A DNA stretch of 64,000 bases from Nemertoderma westbladi (GCA_032718475.1 JAUCBJ010004708.1:1-64000); one strand, 5' to 3'. Counted from the first letter of the stretch, positions 11,517 to 24,250 are shown. Numbers and translations are program-made. The notes: generated by a model from the letters alone, not told the origin.

Positions 11517-12184
11517 TTACACACCACACACACTCTCCTAAATTATTATTATTAATTCCCTTCCCTGTTTTCTTCATTAGAGCCATAAGGATAGCCAGAG
11601 AGTTGATTGTGGTTTGATGTCAAAACAAGAGTAAGAACACATTCTAAAAGACCATAAGAAATGCAGCGAATAATATTAAAATTGAAATAAGTATAACTTT
11701 TAACTGAATATGTAAAAGTTTTCCTTAACGGCACTGGAAATTGTCAGTTTTCGCTTTGTACGTAATTAGTATTTTTATATTAATGTGATTATTAGTACAT
11801 ATTATTAATTAAAATTGATAATATCCTTTACATTATCCTCAATGTTATCAAAATATTTTACTAATTATCAACACCAAGTAAACAGTTTTTAGTAAGTAAT
11901 TGTAAGAAATTATCTCGCACAAAGAATAATAATATTTGTTTTAGAATATTAAATATTTTGTTAAATTGTGTCAACTTGTCATCGTTCTGGTTATATCCTA
12001 GTTACGTTGGGAACTATAAACTTTTACTTTTCCACCTGTTATGGGTTCACTGAATAAATAGCAGTCTTCTAGAATCTGCCTTGATTAATTACAATATGTT
12101 TATTCTACATGATGTGGGTAAATGTACTCTCAAAATATTTAAGGTTTAATTTAAGGTATTAATAATATATCCATAAATCCTAAA

Positions 12185-12692
12185 TACCGTATTTCTTCGA
12201 ATAAGAGCCTTGGCGTTTGTGGCCAATGACCAATGGGCCAATTGGAAAAATGACCAATTGGCTGGGGAGGCGTTTATTCGAGGGGGGCGTTTATTCGAGG
12301 GAGGCGTTTATTTGAGAGAAGCGTTTATTCGGGGAGGCGTTTAAGTTAAAAATTGAGTGGTTCCAGTGGGGGCGTTTATGTTTATGTTCTAGATTTTCAG
12401 CATTTTGAATCTAAATACCCTAAAAGAATGTTGTTAAATTCAAGAAAACAAGTTAAACAAATGAAATAATTCAAATAAAACCAGGATAATCTTTATTACA
12501 AAGCAGCCTATTACTGCGGTACAACACCCAACTACATTTACCTTCAGTCTTAACAATCAGTTAACTCTCAACAATGTTAACGGCCCACATTGTAATATTA
12601 TTAAATGCCGGGGCGTTTATTCGGGAAGGGCGTTTAAGTTGCTAATTTGATGGTAAGGGGGGGGGGGGGCTCTTATTCGAGTAAATACGGTA
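12185..12692. mobile_element. TIR element with TA ends and repeated subterminal motif
   Basis: Inverted ends TACCGTATTTCTTCGAATAA and TTATTCGAGTAAATACGGTA face each other about 500 bp apart, so TA flanks both ends. Inside the left end GGCGTTTATTCG is repeated about five times, and again twice near the right end; such subterminal arrays are often transposase-binding sites. No coding capacity. TA duplication is compatible with Tc1/mariner-like or related mobilisation; superfamily not settled. Confidence 0.72.
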
Positions 12693-15506
12693 TTACATTT
12701 AAAAGTGGTTAACTATAAGCATTCCAGAACGCAGATAAGTTGCCATAATTATTCATCCCGTGAATCATTTTTCACTCCACCAAGTGAAATTATTTATTAA
12801 CTTGTACCATAAATGTGGCCATCTTGTACGATATTGTAGCTCGTTATTATTTTAACTTACTTATTTACTTTCTGTTTAACACTACTTATTAATATGTCAT
12901 TTTGTCAATGGGCAAATGTTACAATAATAGTCCAATACCACAAACCATTTATTTAAATTCCTCTAAATTTAAAAATCAATCTTTCAAGTAAAATTTCAAG
13001 TAAATAAAATAAACTATATTTGACGTCTTTATTTTCCTGAATCGCCGTTGTTTATTATTTTATGTCATTGATGATTCACATTTAGGCGAGGTTCTATTTT
13101 TTAAGGGAACTAAACACACTAACCTAGTAAATAACAATAGTAAGATAACCTAGTAAGATATTATGTGAATTGGTTCCACACAATGAATGTTTGCACATGT
13201 TAAGTTTAAAGTAATGCCATGTCAATGTCATGGCAATGCCTGTCATAATTTTCACTTTTAATTGTGTTTAATAATTAAACATTTGTTTACTTGTTTTGTT
13301 TGTTTTTACTGTGAGTATAGTAAGATGGATTAACCGGATGTCAATATAGTTGGCAAGTAGAATAATTAATTCATAATTGTCTACATTTAATTAATCTGAT
13401 TTTTAATTGTATCCCATATTTTTATTCTAAAAATTTTTTAAAATATTATTACAAAATTAAAAATAGTCAAATATTTGAAATTCTAGCATTAATTGCGAGT
13501 CAAATTCTTCTTGATATTCTATTTGAACAGTTTTAATAGTATTTCGTTTTGAAACATTTGTTGTTGTAGAACCACATATAACTATTAATTTGATGTGGTA
13601 ACTAAACGCATTAATATATTTGGTGCACTAAAAAACACACGGTATGATATAAAATCATAGTATTTATTTCAGAAAAATCTTTAATATTCAGTAAGTGTAT
13701 ATAGCAACCCCAATAATTTAAATTAAATTATATATTTATGTACAGTAATTTAGGCTTATTTACGTACTTTTTTTACGGTATGCTGCATTGTAAATTATAA
13801 ATTTAACTTAGTTATCTTTATAATAACCTTTTAGGTGGTAAATATTACGTTTGTATAACATAAAGTACATATATTATATTGAGACTAGTACTAGTACTTC
13901 GGTGTTTAGTGCAATAGGAACAATTAACTGATGACATCAAACGTATAATATTTCTGGTATATTGTTTTGAATACGTACATATGTTTATTCATAATTATAC
14001 ATTATTATGTAATATTATTATTAAACCCCTTTTATACATGATTATACTACTTTTCTACCATGGGTACTTAAATTAAATTTAGACTGATTGATTAAAGTCT
14101 GTCAAAAAGTTAGTTAGTTAGGTAGAGCGACCTCGGACAGCGGAAATGAGATCCTTCCAGGCTTCCCAGAAGGCATTCTAGAATTTTAGTTGGTATAGAC
14201 GTTCTTTACATTTAGATAATTTGAGGAATTATCCCATGATGTTGTCTACAATATTTAAAACAATTATTCTCGTGTTAATGGGTTAAATTTTAATTAGGCA
14301 TACACTTACAATATAACATAAGGACCGACTATCCACCAGCTAATAAGTATTTATGAATTGAATAAAAGTTGAGTTGCACAATAACACGTAACATAAATAA
14401 TTATTATTCATTGGGTAAGTGTCATCATGTCAAAGTTGAGATACAATCATACAAGCTGCATTCTACCATCTAAATCTAGTAAGAAAAAGTTTTCTTATTT
14501 TTTGAATTATTTTAATAATATTTCCTTTAATAGATTAGGCCCTATATATGCTAGCTTTCTATAATTTGTTTATGATATATTTTTTATCTCATAATGTTAT
14601 TAAAATATTTACATACCTATAATTCAAGACTACGAAGATTTCAGATAGTTAGATTTGGTATATTTTCTAAAGGGAATAAAACTGTATCAAAATATTTAAA
14701 AATGAAAATTTCTTACAATCCCGTTGCCATGGTGACACAGGTATAATATGGGATATTTTAATAATCGCTTCTATGAAACTGTAGACCCATTTTGTCCAGT
14801 TTTTCAGTGTTACTAATGATAAGTTCTATTTGTCAACGTATTATTAAATTACAATTTAGTAGTTATATAAAATAATAAGCACATCCCAGACATATTATGT
14901 AGTTTCAAATAATACAGCAGGCCTAATAAATGCACGAGAAAGTACCGGTACATTGGGGATGCCATAAATTTTTTTAATTACACCCTTCCCCATCCCCATG
15001 GCAGCGAAATTATCAACAAATTCAAGTGTCTATTTTGGATTTCATAGAGTGCCTTTACTCACACACCAAATATTAAAATCAGAGATCTTTCTCGTTTTGA
15101 AATATATAAATGTCAATCAACTTTGCACCAGGCTACCTTGGTAACAAGTACATAATTACCATGAACACGTCATAAAATCATTATTTATCAAAATAACCTT
15201 CTTGTTTATTGTTTTGGTTAGAAAGCAAGGCCACTGTAACTGTTAAGTTAAATTAAGTTTTTAAACTTATTAAATAAATATGTTGTGCTTGTGGTCATTT
15301 TGCGCCCTTAACTCAAATTAGCCTATGATAATGATACTTTCCGTGGAAATAATTTTTGAATAGCTCCGAAAGAACCAAAACTATGCTATATTTGGTAGGT
15401 AGAATGCAGCTGGTCTTATCTGTAATTTGGCATAATGGAATGGCTGAAAGTCACAATGATTAGGGCCTATAAATAAATAGTTAGTTAGTCGGTTTCCAGT
15501 AAATCT
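12693..15506. other. AT-rich intergenic stretch between convergent FGF and glass
   Basis: Very AT-rich and without recognisable genes. Bases about 14119-14172 match the 3' end of LINE family B (ggaaatgagatccttccagg), in - orientation: a dead scrap. The rest shows nothing I can name. Confidence 0.6.
15205..15210 (-). terminator. Candidate polyadenylation signal of glass
   Basis: tttatt on + reads AATAAA on -, about 300 bases after the glass stop codon. It lies within a caaaacaataaac motif seen elsewhere as a repeat, so the assignment is tentative. Confidence 0.35.
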
Positions 15507-15644
<138 letters not shown>

Positions 15645-15887
15645 CTAAACAACAAGGAAAGTTTTATAAGAGAACTATTCATTACTGGAGAACTATTTGA
15701 ATATTATGATGCACTATAATCATCATAAAACCATAAATGAACACACATGGGCATGGTTTCTAAGGTGTTAAAAATAATGTCACGCTGCAATATTTGACAC
15801 ATCTGGCCTTTCTAGTAACTTTTTAAAATTTTCATAGTACTACTACTACTACTACTAGGATCGGCATGCTGCATTGCAGCTGCATTT

Positions 15888-17333
15888 TTAAGAATGCTGT
15901 GCCGGCTTGTCAATAAAATTGCACCGCCACAACTCCCTATCACCCATGACATTTGCTAGATCATCCGCATCTTTAAGGCCAGTGTCCTTTAAGATGCGTC
16001 TCAAGAAAGTCATGGGCTGTCCACCATGCTTATTCACTCCATGAGGCTGCCAAAGTACAAGATTATGCACTGGCTGGTCCTCACGGCGAAAGCAATGTCC
16101 TGCAAAGCGGAGGCGATTTTGTTCTAGTGTCAAGCTTGGGGGAACCAATGAGACACCTCCAATGTTATATAGTGTCTGGTTGGAGATGTGTGCATTGTAC
16201 TTGACACAATGAACCCGGCGTAGCATTCTTGTGAATGTGCCATCCAGAGATTTGGTGTCCTCAGCAATTAGAGCCCAGCATGGACTCCCGTAGAGGAGTA
16301 CTGGAACTACTGCTGCTCTAAATAATCGGACCTTAAGTTTCCGATTAATTCTAGGTGACTTCCAAATCCTGGAAAGCCTATTCAAGGCTGCCCATGCCTT
16401 TCCCTTACGTATTCGAAGGTCCTCACCTGACTTCCGGATCCATGATCCCAGGTAACAGAAGTCGTCCACATGCTCAAGCATACCATCCTTTAAGCTTATG
16501 CTCATCCGATCAGAGACTTGCTGAGGACTTTCAAAGTTAACTGTCAGAATTTTGGTCTTTCTGGAGTTAATAAAAAGACAAACACTAGAAGCAGCATGTT
16601 CTAATGAGCTGAGGAGCCGTTGGGCTCCCTCTAATGATTCTGAGAGTACTCCTAAGTCATCAGCAAAGTCTAGATCAGTTAGGTACTTGGCAGGATTTCC
16701 TCGACTTCTGGAGCCAGTAGGTGGAGTTATCATCACCCCATCATCATTATGATGATCTAAGGACATGCGTAGAACATAGTCAACCACAATAATGAACAAG
16801 AATGGTGCAAGTGTGTCTCCTTGGAGGACGCCCCATAACACTTCAAATGGTTCTGTGTCACCGTCAACAGTAGACACAAATGTTGTCGAACCATCGTATA
16901 CTGATCTGATTGCTGCAATAATTTCATCAGGAATCCCATATAATGAAAGTATGCTGAACATACGTGACCGAGAGACTGAATCAAAGGCCTTGAAGAAGTC
17001 AACAAAGATAACAGCCAGATGCCTGTCTTTCTTTTTTGATAATTCTTCAATTATCCTTCTAAGTGCCAAAATGGGCTCCATGGTCCCACGACCTTTACGG
17101 AACCCATTCTGATTTCCACGGAGCAGTCTCTCAATGGGATCCCTGATGCGATTTAATAGAATCCTATTGTATAGCTTTGCAGCAATCGAGATCAATGAGA
17201 TTCCCCGAAAAGAACCATAGAGTGTTAGGTTGCCCTTCTTGGGAACTGGCACCAACTTATTTGTTTTCATTTCTTTGGGACTCTTGTTGTTCGGTACATG
17301 TCTACTATGATGGGATAGATGAGCTTTAAACAC
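15888..17333 (-). pseudogene. LINE A reverse transcriptase portion
   Basis: 481 codons. It carries reverse-transcriptase landmarks in order: LVPVPKKGNL and GISLISIAAKLYN (fingers), FVDFFKAFDS (motif A), LQGDTLAPFLF (motif B), LDFADDLGVLS (motif C with catalytic Asp pair), then a C-terminal region with RRVHCVKYN and RFAGHCFRREDQP. Its apparent start is artificial: this is the downstream half of the LINE ORF, separated from the endonuclease half by small deletions. Compared with the copy at 38.9 kb, four bases are missing near 17360-17370, and a base is missing near 17280. The catalytic motifs are intact, but this copy cannot make the full polyprotein. Confidence 0.9.
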
Positions 17334-19200
17334 TCAGGTATTTTAAAGACCTCAGGGGGAACACTACTCCACTGGCACGATTGGTCTTAATGCTCTTTGC
17401 AGCAGCCTTCACTTCTGCAAAGGAGATATCGCCAATGGGAATATCTGGGAGTACAGACTCAGACACTTTTACTTCTATAAAGTTATCAGGCAATACCCTG
17501 TCATTATTGAGGAGCTTTTCAAAGTGGGCTTTCCAACCATTGAGGCGATCGGCTGGTGATTCAGCCTTAACCTTGGTGGTTGGTTGGCTTTTCCGCCCAG
17601 TAAGCAGATTGATCGATTTCCATGCCTGGGATGATTGCCTGCTGTCGTCAGCATCATTGATGGCATCAACCTGTTGGTTTATTAGCTCCTGTAGATTAAC
17701 AGAGTACTGCCTGTTCAGGGACCTAGATGCAGCTTTAACTGCATTCTTGGCCGCTGTAGTCTGTTTGAGTCGGGACTCTTTCTGCGCCTTACGAAGGTCA
17801 TTTCGGCACTTCTGAATTTTGTTGTCAGTCCAGAGGGCCCTTTTCCTGTTTCGAGGGTATACAGGAACTGTTTCTGCAGCTGCTAACTTAACTGCTTCTG
17901 TAAAGGCAGTATAGCCCTTACAGTGATCTGCCGCCTCAGAGGCAAGAGCCTCATACCTGTTGCTCAGCTGTAGAGTGAAGCTGGATCTCACACTTGGCTG
18001 TTGCAACAGAGAGGACCAGTCATGCCGCGGCAAGGCAGATTTCGTTGTTCTGCTAGCACGCAGACTAAGTCTTACCTTGGCCACAATAAGGCGGTGATCA
18101 CTGGAGAAGGATCGAAGTGTAAATGCATTACAGTCTTGTATAGAGCTCCTGTATTTCCTACGAAACAGAATATGGTCTATCTGGTACTTGTGACCACTGG
18201 GTCCACTATGAGTCCATAGCTTTCCAGTTCGCTTCTTGAACTGGGTTCCAGCCGAAAACAATCCATTTCCAGAGATAAAATCCTGAAGATGGACAGAATT
18301 TCGGTTAACACTATTGCTATAGACCCAGGGCGATGTAGGTGATTGATGCAGACTTGCATTAAAGTCTCCCAGGAATGTTAAGAATGCATGCTGATCCACT
18401 CCATCAGTAGCTGCTTGTAGATTGTGGTAGAAATTTTCCACCTCCTCTACAGGGGCAACACTAGTTGGAGAGTAGCACACAATCAGAACCACCGTAGGAA
18501 ACTTCTTAGCCAGTCTTCCAGAACATGAGAAGTGGCAACGGATGATGCGGTTAGAGATTTGGTCTATTTTGTCCAATGCTGCGTGTGCAGTTGGATTCAT
18601 CAATAGACCAATTCCACCATTGCCACTATCATCTGCTGATGCGAGGGCGAGTCGCCAACCGCCCCCCATGTCCTTAATCAGAACCTCATCAGTCTGTCCA
18701 GACTGCATTCGGTGCTCTTGAACACCCACTGCGCTAAGAGAAAGCTTATCTGCCAAAGCAGTCAGCTCACCTTGTCGCATTGGGGACCCGAGTGTTAGGG
18801 TGTTTACTGAGGCTAGTCTAGTGACTTGCCTCAGATTCACCAATGGCTTTGTTGGTCGGGGTGGAACATGAGAGTAGCCTCCAACTCCAGAATCCCTCTC
18901 CCCATCACAATCTGGCCTCCCTGGTGACCCAGGGTTTTGGCCAGAAAGGTCATCAGGAAAGGGACTCAAAGAATTGTTGGCTGCTCTCTCTCCAGTAGGG
19001 GGTGAGACAGGCAGCCGGTCTGGAGTTAACTGACGCCTGTGAGGCCGATTGTGTCCGGTAATTCCACTGGCCTCTAGTGGCCGGACCTCCGCATTGCTAA
19101 TGTAATCCATAGTGGGGGTTGGGGGGTGCTTGTTTGCCGAGTCAGCTCTCGGGGCAAATACCACACCGTGGTTTGCCATTCCACAGGGTGGGTGTCGCAA
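17326..19200 (-). pseudogene. LINE A endonuclease portion
   Basis: 624 codons. After about 150 low-complexity residues an apurinic-type endonuclease/exonuclease/phosphatase fold is recognisable: SVNTLTLGS, VGVQEHRM (catalytic Glu), a central FLGDFNASL, and SSDHRLIVAKV (the catalytic SDH motif), as in LINEs such as RTE and CR1. A linker follows to KTNRASGV, where a 4-base deletion shifts the frame and ends the ORF early. The frame continues as the reverse-transcriptase portion in the overlapping ORF. Confidence 0.88.
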
Positions 19201-20267
19201 TGGAGTCAGATATGAGGCCCATCACCCATATCTACTCTGGCGTACATGACCCACCATTGGCTGTTGCAGCTCATCTGCTGGGTCATGCCCTGTACCCTTG
19301 CTGCCAGGTGCAGGTCGCAGTGAAGTGCTCTCAGAGTGGACATGAGAACACTCTACTCCTAACCAGCCATTGGTAGATCACCATCTGCCTGGTCAGGCCA
19401 TATACCCCTGCAGCCAAGTATATGGGTCCTTAATCCAGGACCAAGGGCGTCCTTATCCCAGAACGAAGGGGGTCCTAGTTACAGGACCAGATTTGCCCTA
19501 GTAAGAGGGTCTATGCAGCTACAGGTGGCACCTCCTTTATGCTGCATGGAGGTGGCAAGTTTTCTTTATCAATGACCTAGAATACCTGACCTGACCTGAG
19601 ATTTAAAATTTTTATAGTAGGGCAGGGATGGCTGTAAAAAAATTTACTCCATGAGCTTGTAGAACTTTCAAAAGTAGTAACTTCGGAAAGTGTGGGCCCT
19701 CACGATTACATTGTAGCATGTGAAGCATGGTCAAAGTTGGAGAGTTAAAAAGTTATATTCCAAGCAATATTTTTAAGTAGTCATTATTCAAAAATCGAAA
19801 CAATTATTTTCTCTGTCAGTTTCAATAGCGTGAAAATAGTTTAACATTTATGTCCGCTCACACCTTTTCTACACTCACACTATTACCGGTATAACAGCTA
19901 TTGCAAGTTTTAGTTTCACATTCCTAAATATACTGTGGTGTTGTACCGGTAGCAATCTGCATATCAAACAGCGGTATTGGCGATAAACACTGTACGATTA
20001 CCGGTAAAATCAGGATGTCTACCCGCATTATTGATAATATTCTCGAATTCTCGGATTCCGCTAACATCAAGGGCTTACTTATGACAAGTCCTACCGCGAA
20101 TTTTCCAGTTTTAGCGGTACGGAAACGCCTTTATATAAGTTAATATTACTTGCACACGGTGAAACTCTTGAATGCGACCACTATCTGGTCTACCTACAGT
20201 AAACTGAACAAATTTACTTTCCTCGCTGCATTCGTTGAATAAACCGACTCGTACAGTTTTCCTACAG

Positions 20268-21080
20268 TATACACCATGTCCCAGAATATAGTGTCGTGAT
20301 TCAGTGACGCCACCCCCCCCCCCCCCCAAATTTTTCTACAAATCTTAATGAGATTGCATGAAATTTGAAACAGAGATAGTTTCACCTCCCGACCACTGAC
20401 TGGGTGAGCCAGAATTTTTATTTTTTCTTTCAATCTTTAGTGTTTAAAGAGTGTCTCCGTCGATAATGCACCAGTTACAAAGCAGTTATTCTTCAACCTT
20501 ATAGTGAGTACTAGTGGAAAGCTGGCCATGCAAGGATTCCAAACATAATAATACTTGAATTTTTTGGGAAATAGCTGAATTATGGGCATTCGAATGTTGC
20601 ATGTAATTGCTTTTTGTTAGTTGCGCTGCAGGGCGTTTCTTATATTTAATAAATACACAATGTTCTAGAATATTTCGCTTATGTATGTACTACTACTAGG
20701 AATATCCATATACTAGTATTATCATGTAGGCATGGCATTGTTGCCAAGCTACTTATGAGATAAACAAAATGTTCCAGAATGTTATGCATTATTAAATAGA
20801 ATATAAATAGAATAAACGTCCCGCAGGGGAAGCAAATACATACAAATTTCGAATGCCCATATCTCAGCTATTTCCCAACCAAATTCAAATATTATTATTT
20901 ACATTTCTGGAATCCTTGCATGGCCAGCCTTCCACTAGTACCAACTAGTTGCAATCACTATAAGGTTGAAGAATAACTGTGTTGTAACTGGTGCATTGTC
21001 GACGGAGACACTTTTTTAATAACTTGTAGCTAAAGATTGAAAGCAAAAATAAAAATTTTGGCTCATCCAACAAGTGGGCG
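20268..21080. mobile_element. Palindromic foldback element, copy 2, next to glass exon 5
   Basis: The left arm begins tatacaccatgtcccag with a C tract at 20311-20327. The right arm (about 20860-21080) repeats ggaatccttgcatgg, cactataaggttgaag and gctaaagattgaaagc in inverted order, then stops before the expected G tract and terminal motif. The truncated end lies about 75 bases from the splice donor of glass exon 5. A long hairpin could form in the glass pre-mRNA. Confidence 0.78.
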
Positions 21081-21156
21081 GGTAAGTTGCAGAGTACATT
21101 TAAGTGTTCTGCGTTCTTTCGTGTGACAATATTGTGTTGTTTTTAAAGTCACTCAC

Positions 21157-21312
21157 CTTCTGGCAGTAGTTACAGGTGTAAGGTCTTTCACCACTATGTG
21201 TTCTCATGTGTGTCGTAACCGATGATGATTGGCTGAACCTTCGTGAACAAACCGGACATTTAAAGGGTTTTTCGCCACTATGTGTTCGCAAGTGGGCTGT
21301 GAGATTAGCAGC
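21157..21312 (-). CDS. gl: Glass homologue, exon 5 (zinc fingers 2-4)
   Basis: The acceptor is atttattttag and the donor is AAG before gtgagt. 156 nt, phase 0 at both ends, 52 codons (residues about 299-350). It starts [17 protein letters not shown], completing finger 2, contains finger 3 whole ([21 protein letters not shown]), and opens finger 4 (YTCNYCQK). The linkers HSGEKPF and HSGERPY are the standard C2H2 type. AANLTAH and [19 protein letters not shown] match Drosophila Glass almost exactly, well beyond general zinc-finger similarity. The introns interrupt fingers rather than linkers. Confidence 0.96.
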
Positions 21313-21417
21313 CTAAAATAAATATAATTAATGTGATTAATATTTTATTTAATAAAATGTTTTTATTTAATATAATGTAGTCTGTAAGGTAGTAATATAT
21401 TATAATAATCCGCCAAC

Positions 21418-21633
21418 CTGCGAGAAAGCCTTTGAACATATGGTACACTTATACGGCCTCTCTCCGCTGTGCGTTCGCAGATGGGTCTTCAACGTACTCG
21501 GCCTGGCGTAGCTTTTTCCACATATTTGGCACAAGTTATTCTTCTCCTTCCAGCGGGATGTTGGACCTTCAGCTATGAAGTGTAGAGCCCTCTTTTGGTG
21601 GTGATTGTATGAATCACTTACGTGGTTGAAAAA
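21418..21633 (-). CDS. gl: Glass homologue, exon 4 (zinc fingers 1-2)
   Basis: The acceptor is gtttttttacag and the donor is CAG before gttggc. 216 nt, phase 0 both ends, 72 codons (residues 227-298). The first 34 residues (from [12 protein letters not shown]) are a linker without a known fold. Then finger 1, [21 protein letters not shown], and the start of finger 2, [33 protein letters not shown] is the Glass finger-1 signature. Only a 105-bp intron separates it from exon 5. On the other side, intron 3 is 14.2 kb and packed with repeats. Confidence 0.96.
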
Positions 21634-21810
21634 CTGTAAAAAAACACTAAATATATTTAAAACTGCATTGAAAATTAAAATTGTATTATTTAATTCTAGC
21701 GCTGTATGGCAGATTTACTAATGTAAGACATGGATAGAATTACACGATAATTCATCGAAAACGGGGGGGGGGGGGGGGGGTTGGGGACTGAACGCACATC
21801 CTATCCCGGC

Positions 21811-21900
21811 GAATTAATTTCTCGTCTCAATGTTAAATTATCAATTAAGGGAAATGAGCAGGCGCAGTGACATGTCATTCTAACCAAAACAATAAACGAA
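21811..21900 (+). repeat. Short dispersed repeat, also at 6064-6147
   Basis: Shares an ordered block with 6064-6147 and ends in the same accaaaacaataaacgaa motif. Preceded by a G homopolymer at about 21763-21780. It lies in glass intron 3. Confidence 0.5.
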
Positions 21901-22324
21901 AGCCAATATAACATTATGAAGTTAGCCAGTGTTAGCTGGACAGCTTAGCATACAGATACCACTATTTTATAGCATCTGCCTGAGGGTTGGTATGTAGGAT
22001 GGTGTCTGTTGGTGTGTCTGCCGATCTATCTGTTTATATACAACTCTAAGCTTTCTTCCACTAAATTTGGTAGGACAGATGTGTGTGAAAGTTTAAGTTA
22101 AGTTGTCTAAGTTGTAAGTTTACATGATTCATGGAGACTTCTTGAGACCCTCTAAACTTTTTAATGGATATAATGAGGCAAAATAAATATTTGTAGAAAA
22201 ATACATCCCTCAATTAATTCATTATTAAAATTTAGATTTAAAATCCGGGATACACCCCGGCGCTATATTAGATCTCTTAAATTAATTAAAAGAGTACTAA
22301 TAGTAGTATTATTACCTAAGATAA

Positions 22325-22455
22325 TTTAACCGGGTCACAGTGAGTAGCCGTAACTCGATAGTTTCCGTAACGCGACAATGGGTAGCCAAAATACATCAGT
22401 AGCCATAACCCGACAGTGAGTAGGGTAACCCGCCCGTAACCGTAACGCGACAGTA
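22325..22455 (+). repeat. Degenerate 21-bp minisatellite relic, left part
   Basis: Diverged units of the cagtgagtagccataacgcga type, ending in a block acccgcccgtaac then gtaacgcgacagta. The same block occurs at 25673-25700 at the left edge of the large array, and continues across the LINE at 23963-24003. The two places are copies of one array edge. Confidence 0.8.
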
Positions 22456-23962
22456 CTACTAGGATCGGCATGCTGCATTGCAGCTGCATTTTTAAGAATG
22501 CTGTGCCGGCTTGTCAACAAAATTGCACCACCACAACTCCCTATCACCCATGACATTTGCTAGATCATCCGCATCTTCAAGGCCAGTGTCCTTTAAGATG
22601 CGTCTCAAGAAAGTCATGGGCTGTCCACCATGCTTATTCACTCCATGAGACTGCCAAAGTACAAGATTATGCACTGGCTGGTCCTCACGGCGAAAGCAAT
22701 GTCCTGCAAAGCGGATGCGATTTTGTTCTAGTGTCAAGCTTGGGGGAACCAATGAGACACCTCCAATGTTATATAGTGTCTGGTTGGAGATGTGTGCATT
22801 GTACTTGACACAATGAACCCGGCGTAGCATTCTTGTGAATGTGCCATCCAGAGATTTGGTGTCCTCAGCAGTTAGAGCCCAGCATGGACTCCCGTAGAGG
22901 AGTACTGGAACTACTGCTGCTCTAAATAATCGGACCTTAAGTTTCCGATTAATTCTCGGTGACTTCCAAATCCTGGAAAGCCTATTCAAGGCTGCCCATG
23001 CCTTTCCCTTACGTATTCGAAGGTCCTCACCTGACTTCCGGATCCATGATCCCAGGTAACAGAAGTCGTCCACATGCTCAAGCATACCATCCTTTGAGCT
23101 TATGCTCATCCGATCAGAGACTTGCTGAGGACTTTCAAAGTTAACTGTCAGAATTTTGGTCTTTCTGGAGTTAATAAAAAGACCAACACTAGAAGCAGCA
23201 TGTTCTAATGAGCTGAGGAGCCGTTGGGCTCCCTCTAATGATTATGAGAGTACTCCTAAGTCATCAGCAAAGTCTAGATCAGTTAGGTACTTGGCAGGAT
23301 TTCCTCGACTTCTGGAGCTAGTAGGTGGAGTTATCATCACCCCATCATCATTATAATGATCTAAGGACATGCGTAGAACATAGTCAACCACAATAATGAA
23401 CAAGAATGGTGCAAGTGTGTCTCCTTGGAGGACGCCCCATAACACTTCAAATGGTTCTGTGTCACCATCAACAGTAGACACAAATGTTGTCGAACCATCG
23501 TATACTGATCTGATTGCTGCAATAATTTCATCAGGAATCCCATATAATGAATGTATGCTGAACATACGTGAGCGAGAGACTGAATCAAAGGCCTTGAAGA
23601 AGTCAACAAAGATAACAGCCAGATGCCTGTCTTTCTTTTTTGATAACTCTTCAATTATCCTTCTAAGTGCCAAAATGGGCTCCATGGTCCCACGACCTTT
23701 ACGGAACCCATTCTGATTTCCACGGAGCAGTCTCTCAATGGGATCCCTGATGCGATTTAATAGAATCCTATTGTATAGCTTTGCAGCAATCGAGATCAAT
23801 GAGATTCCCCGAAAAGAACCATAGAGTGTTAGGTTGCCCTTCTTGGGAACTGGCACCAACTTATTTGTTTTCATTTCTTGTGGGACTCTTGTTGTTCGGT
23901 ACATGTCTACTATGATGGGATAGATGAGCTTTAAACACTCAGGTATTTTAAAGACCTCAGGG
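22456..23962 (-). mobile_element. LINE family A, copy 2 (5'-truncated, 1.5 kb)
   Basis: It carries the 3' half of LINE A, reverse transcriptase to tail. Two frames cover it: RT fingers and motifs A-C at 23242-24021 (whose first codons lie in the flank), and the C-terminal part at 22492-23109. An in-frame stop near 23245 separates them. It is flanked by ACAGTA (22450-22455 and 23963-23968), 7 bp if a preceding G is counted. The uninterrupted target sequence survives at about 25690-25725, so the target duplication is supported by an empty site. Confidence 0.92.
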
Positions 23963-24003
23963 ACAGTAACCGTTAGTAAGTAGTCATAACGCGACACGTT
24001 CGT
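23963..24003 (+). repeat. Minisatellite relic, right part after LINE insertion
   Basis: acagtaaccgttagtaagtagtcataacgcgaca-type sequence, matching the left edge of the main array at 25695-25735 and continuing the block interrupted by the LINE. Confidence 0.8.
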
Positions 24004-24250
24004 GGGGACTTCGCGCAGCACGAGGCCTAGTTATTATATACAAATTAAAATGCAGCGACTGTATCACAAAATCAGGTTTTGAGAAATTTACCCACACCAC
24101 CAATCAATCAAAGAAAGGTGGACAGTACGTGTTCACCCCTTTTAATCCCCCCCCCCCCCCACCCTTCCCAACCACCAATACATAACCGCGACATCTACCA
24201 CCCACGGAAGGGTAGCACGAACTTATTTCCAATCGCACGTTAAATATGCA

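Larger units (their letters stand above)
15840..19601 (-). mobile_element. LINE family A, near full-length copy (3.76 kb) inside glass intron 5
   Basis: A non-LTR retrotransposon on -, flanked by an 18-bp direct repeat with one mismatch (15822-15839 and 19602-19619, core tttaaaatttt). Its 3' end is a (TAG)n trinucleotide tail; the 5' end reads ggtcaggtcaggtattctag. It encodes endonuclease then reverse transcriptase as what was one long frame. A single ORF, short length and trinucleotide tail fit an RTE-like clade, though the clade needs a phylogeny. It lies in the same orientation as glass. Copies at 22456-23962, 38835-41370 and 60249-62071 are 5'-truncated relatives. Confidence 0.92.
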
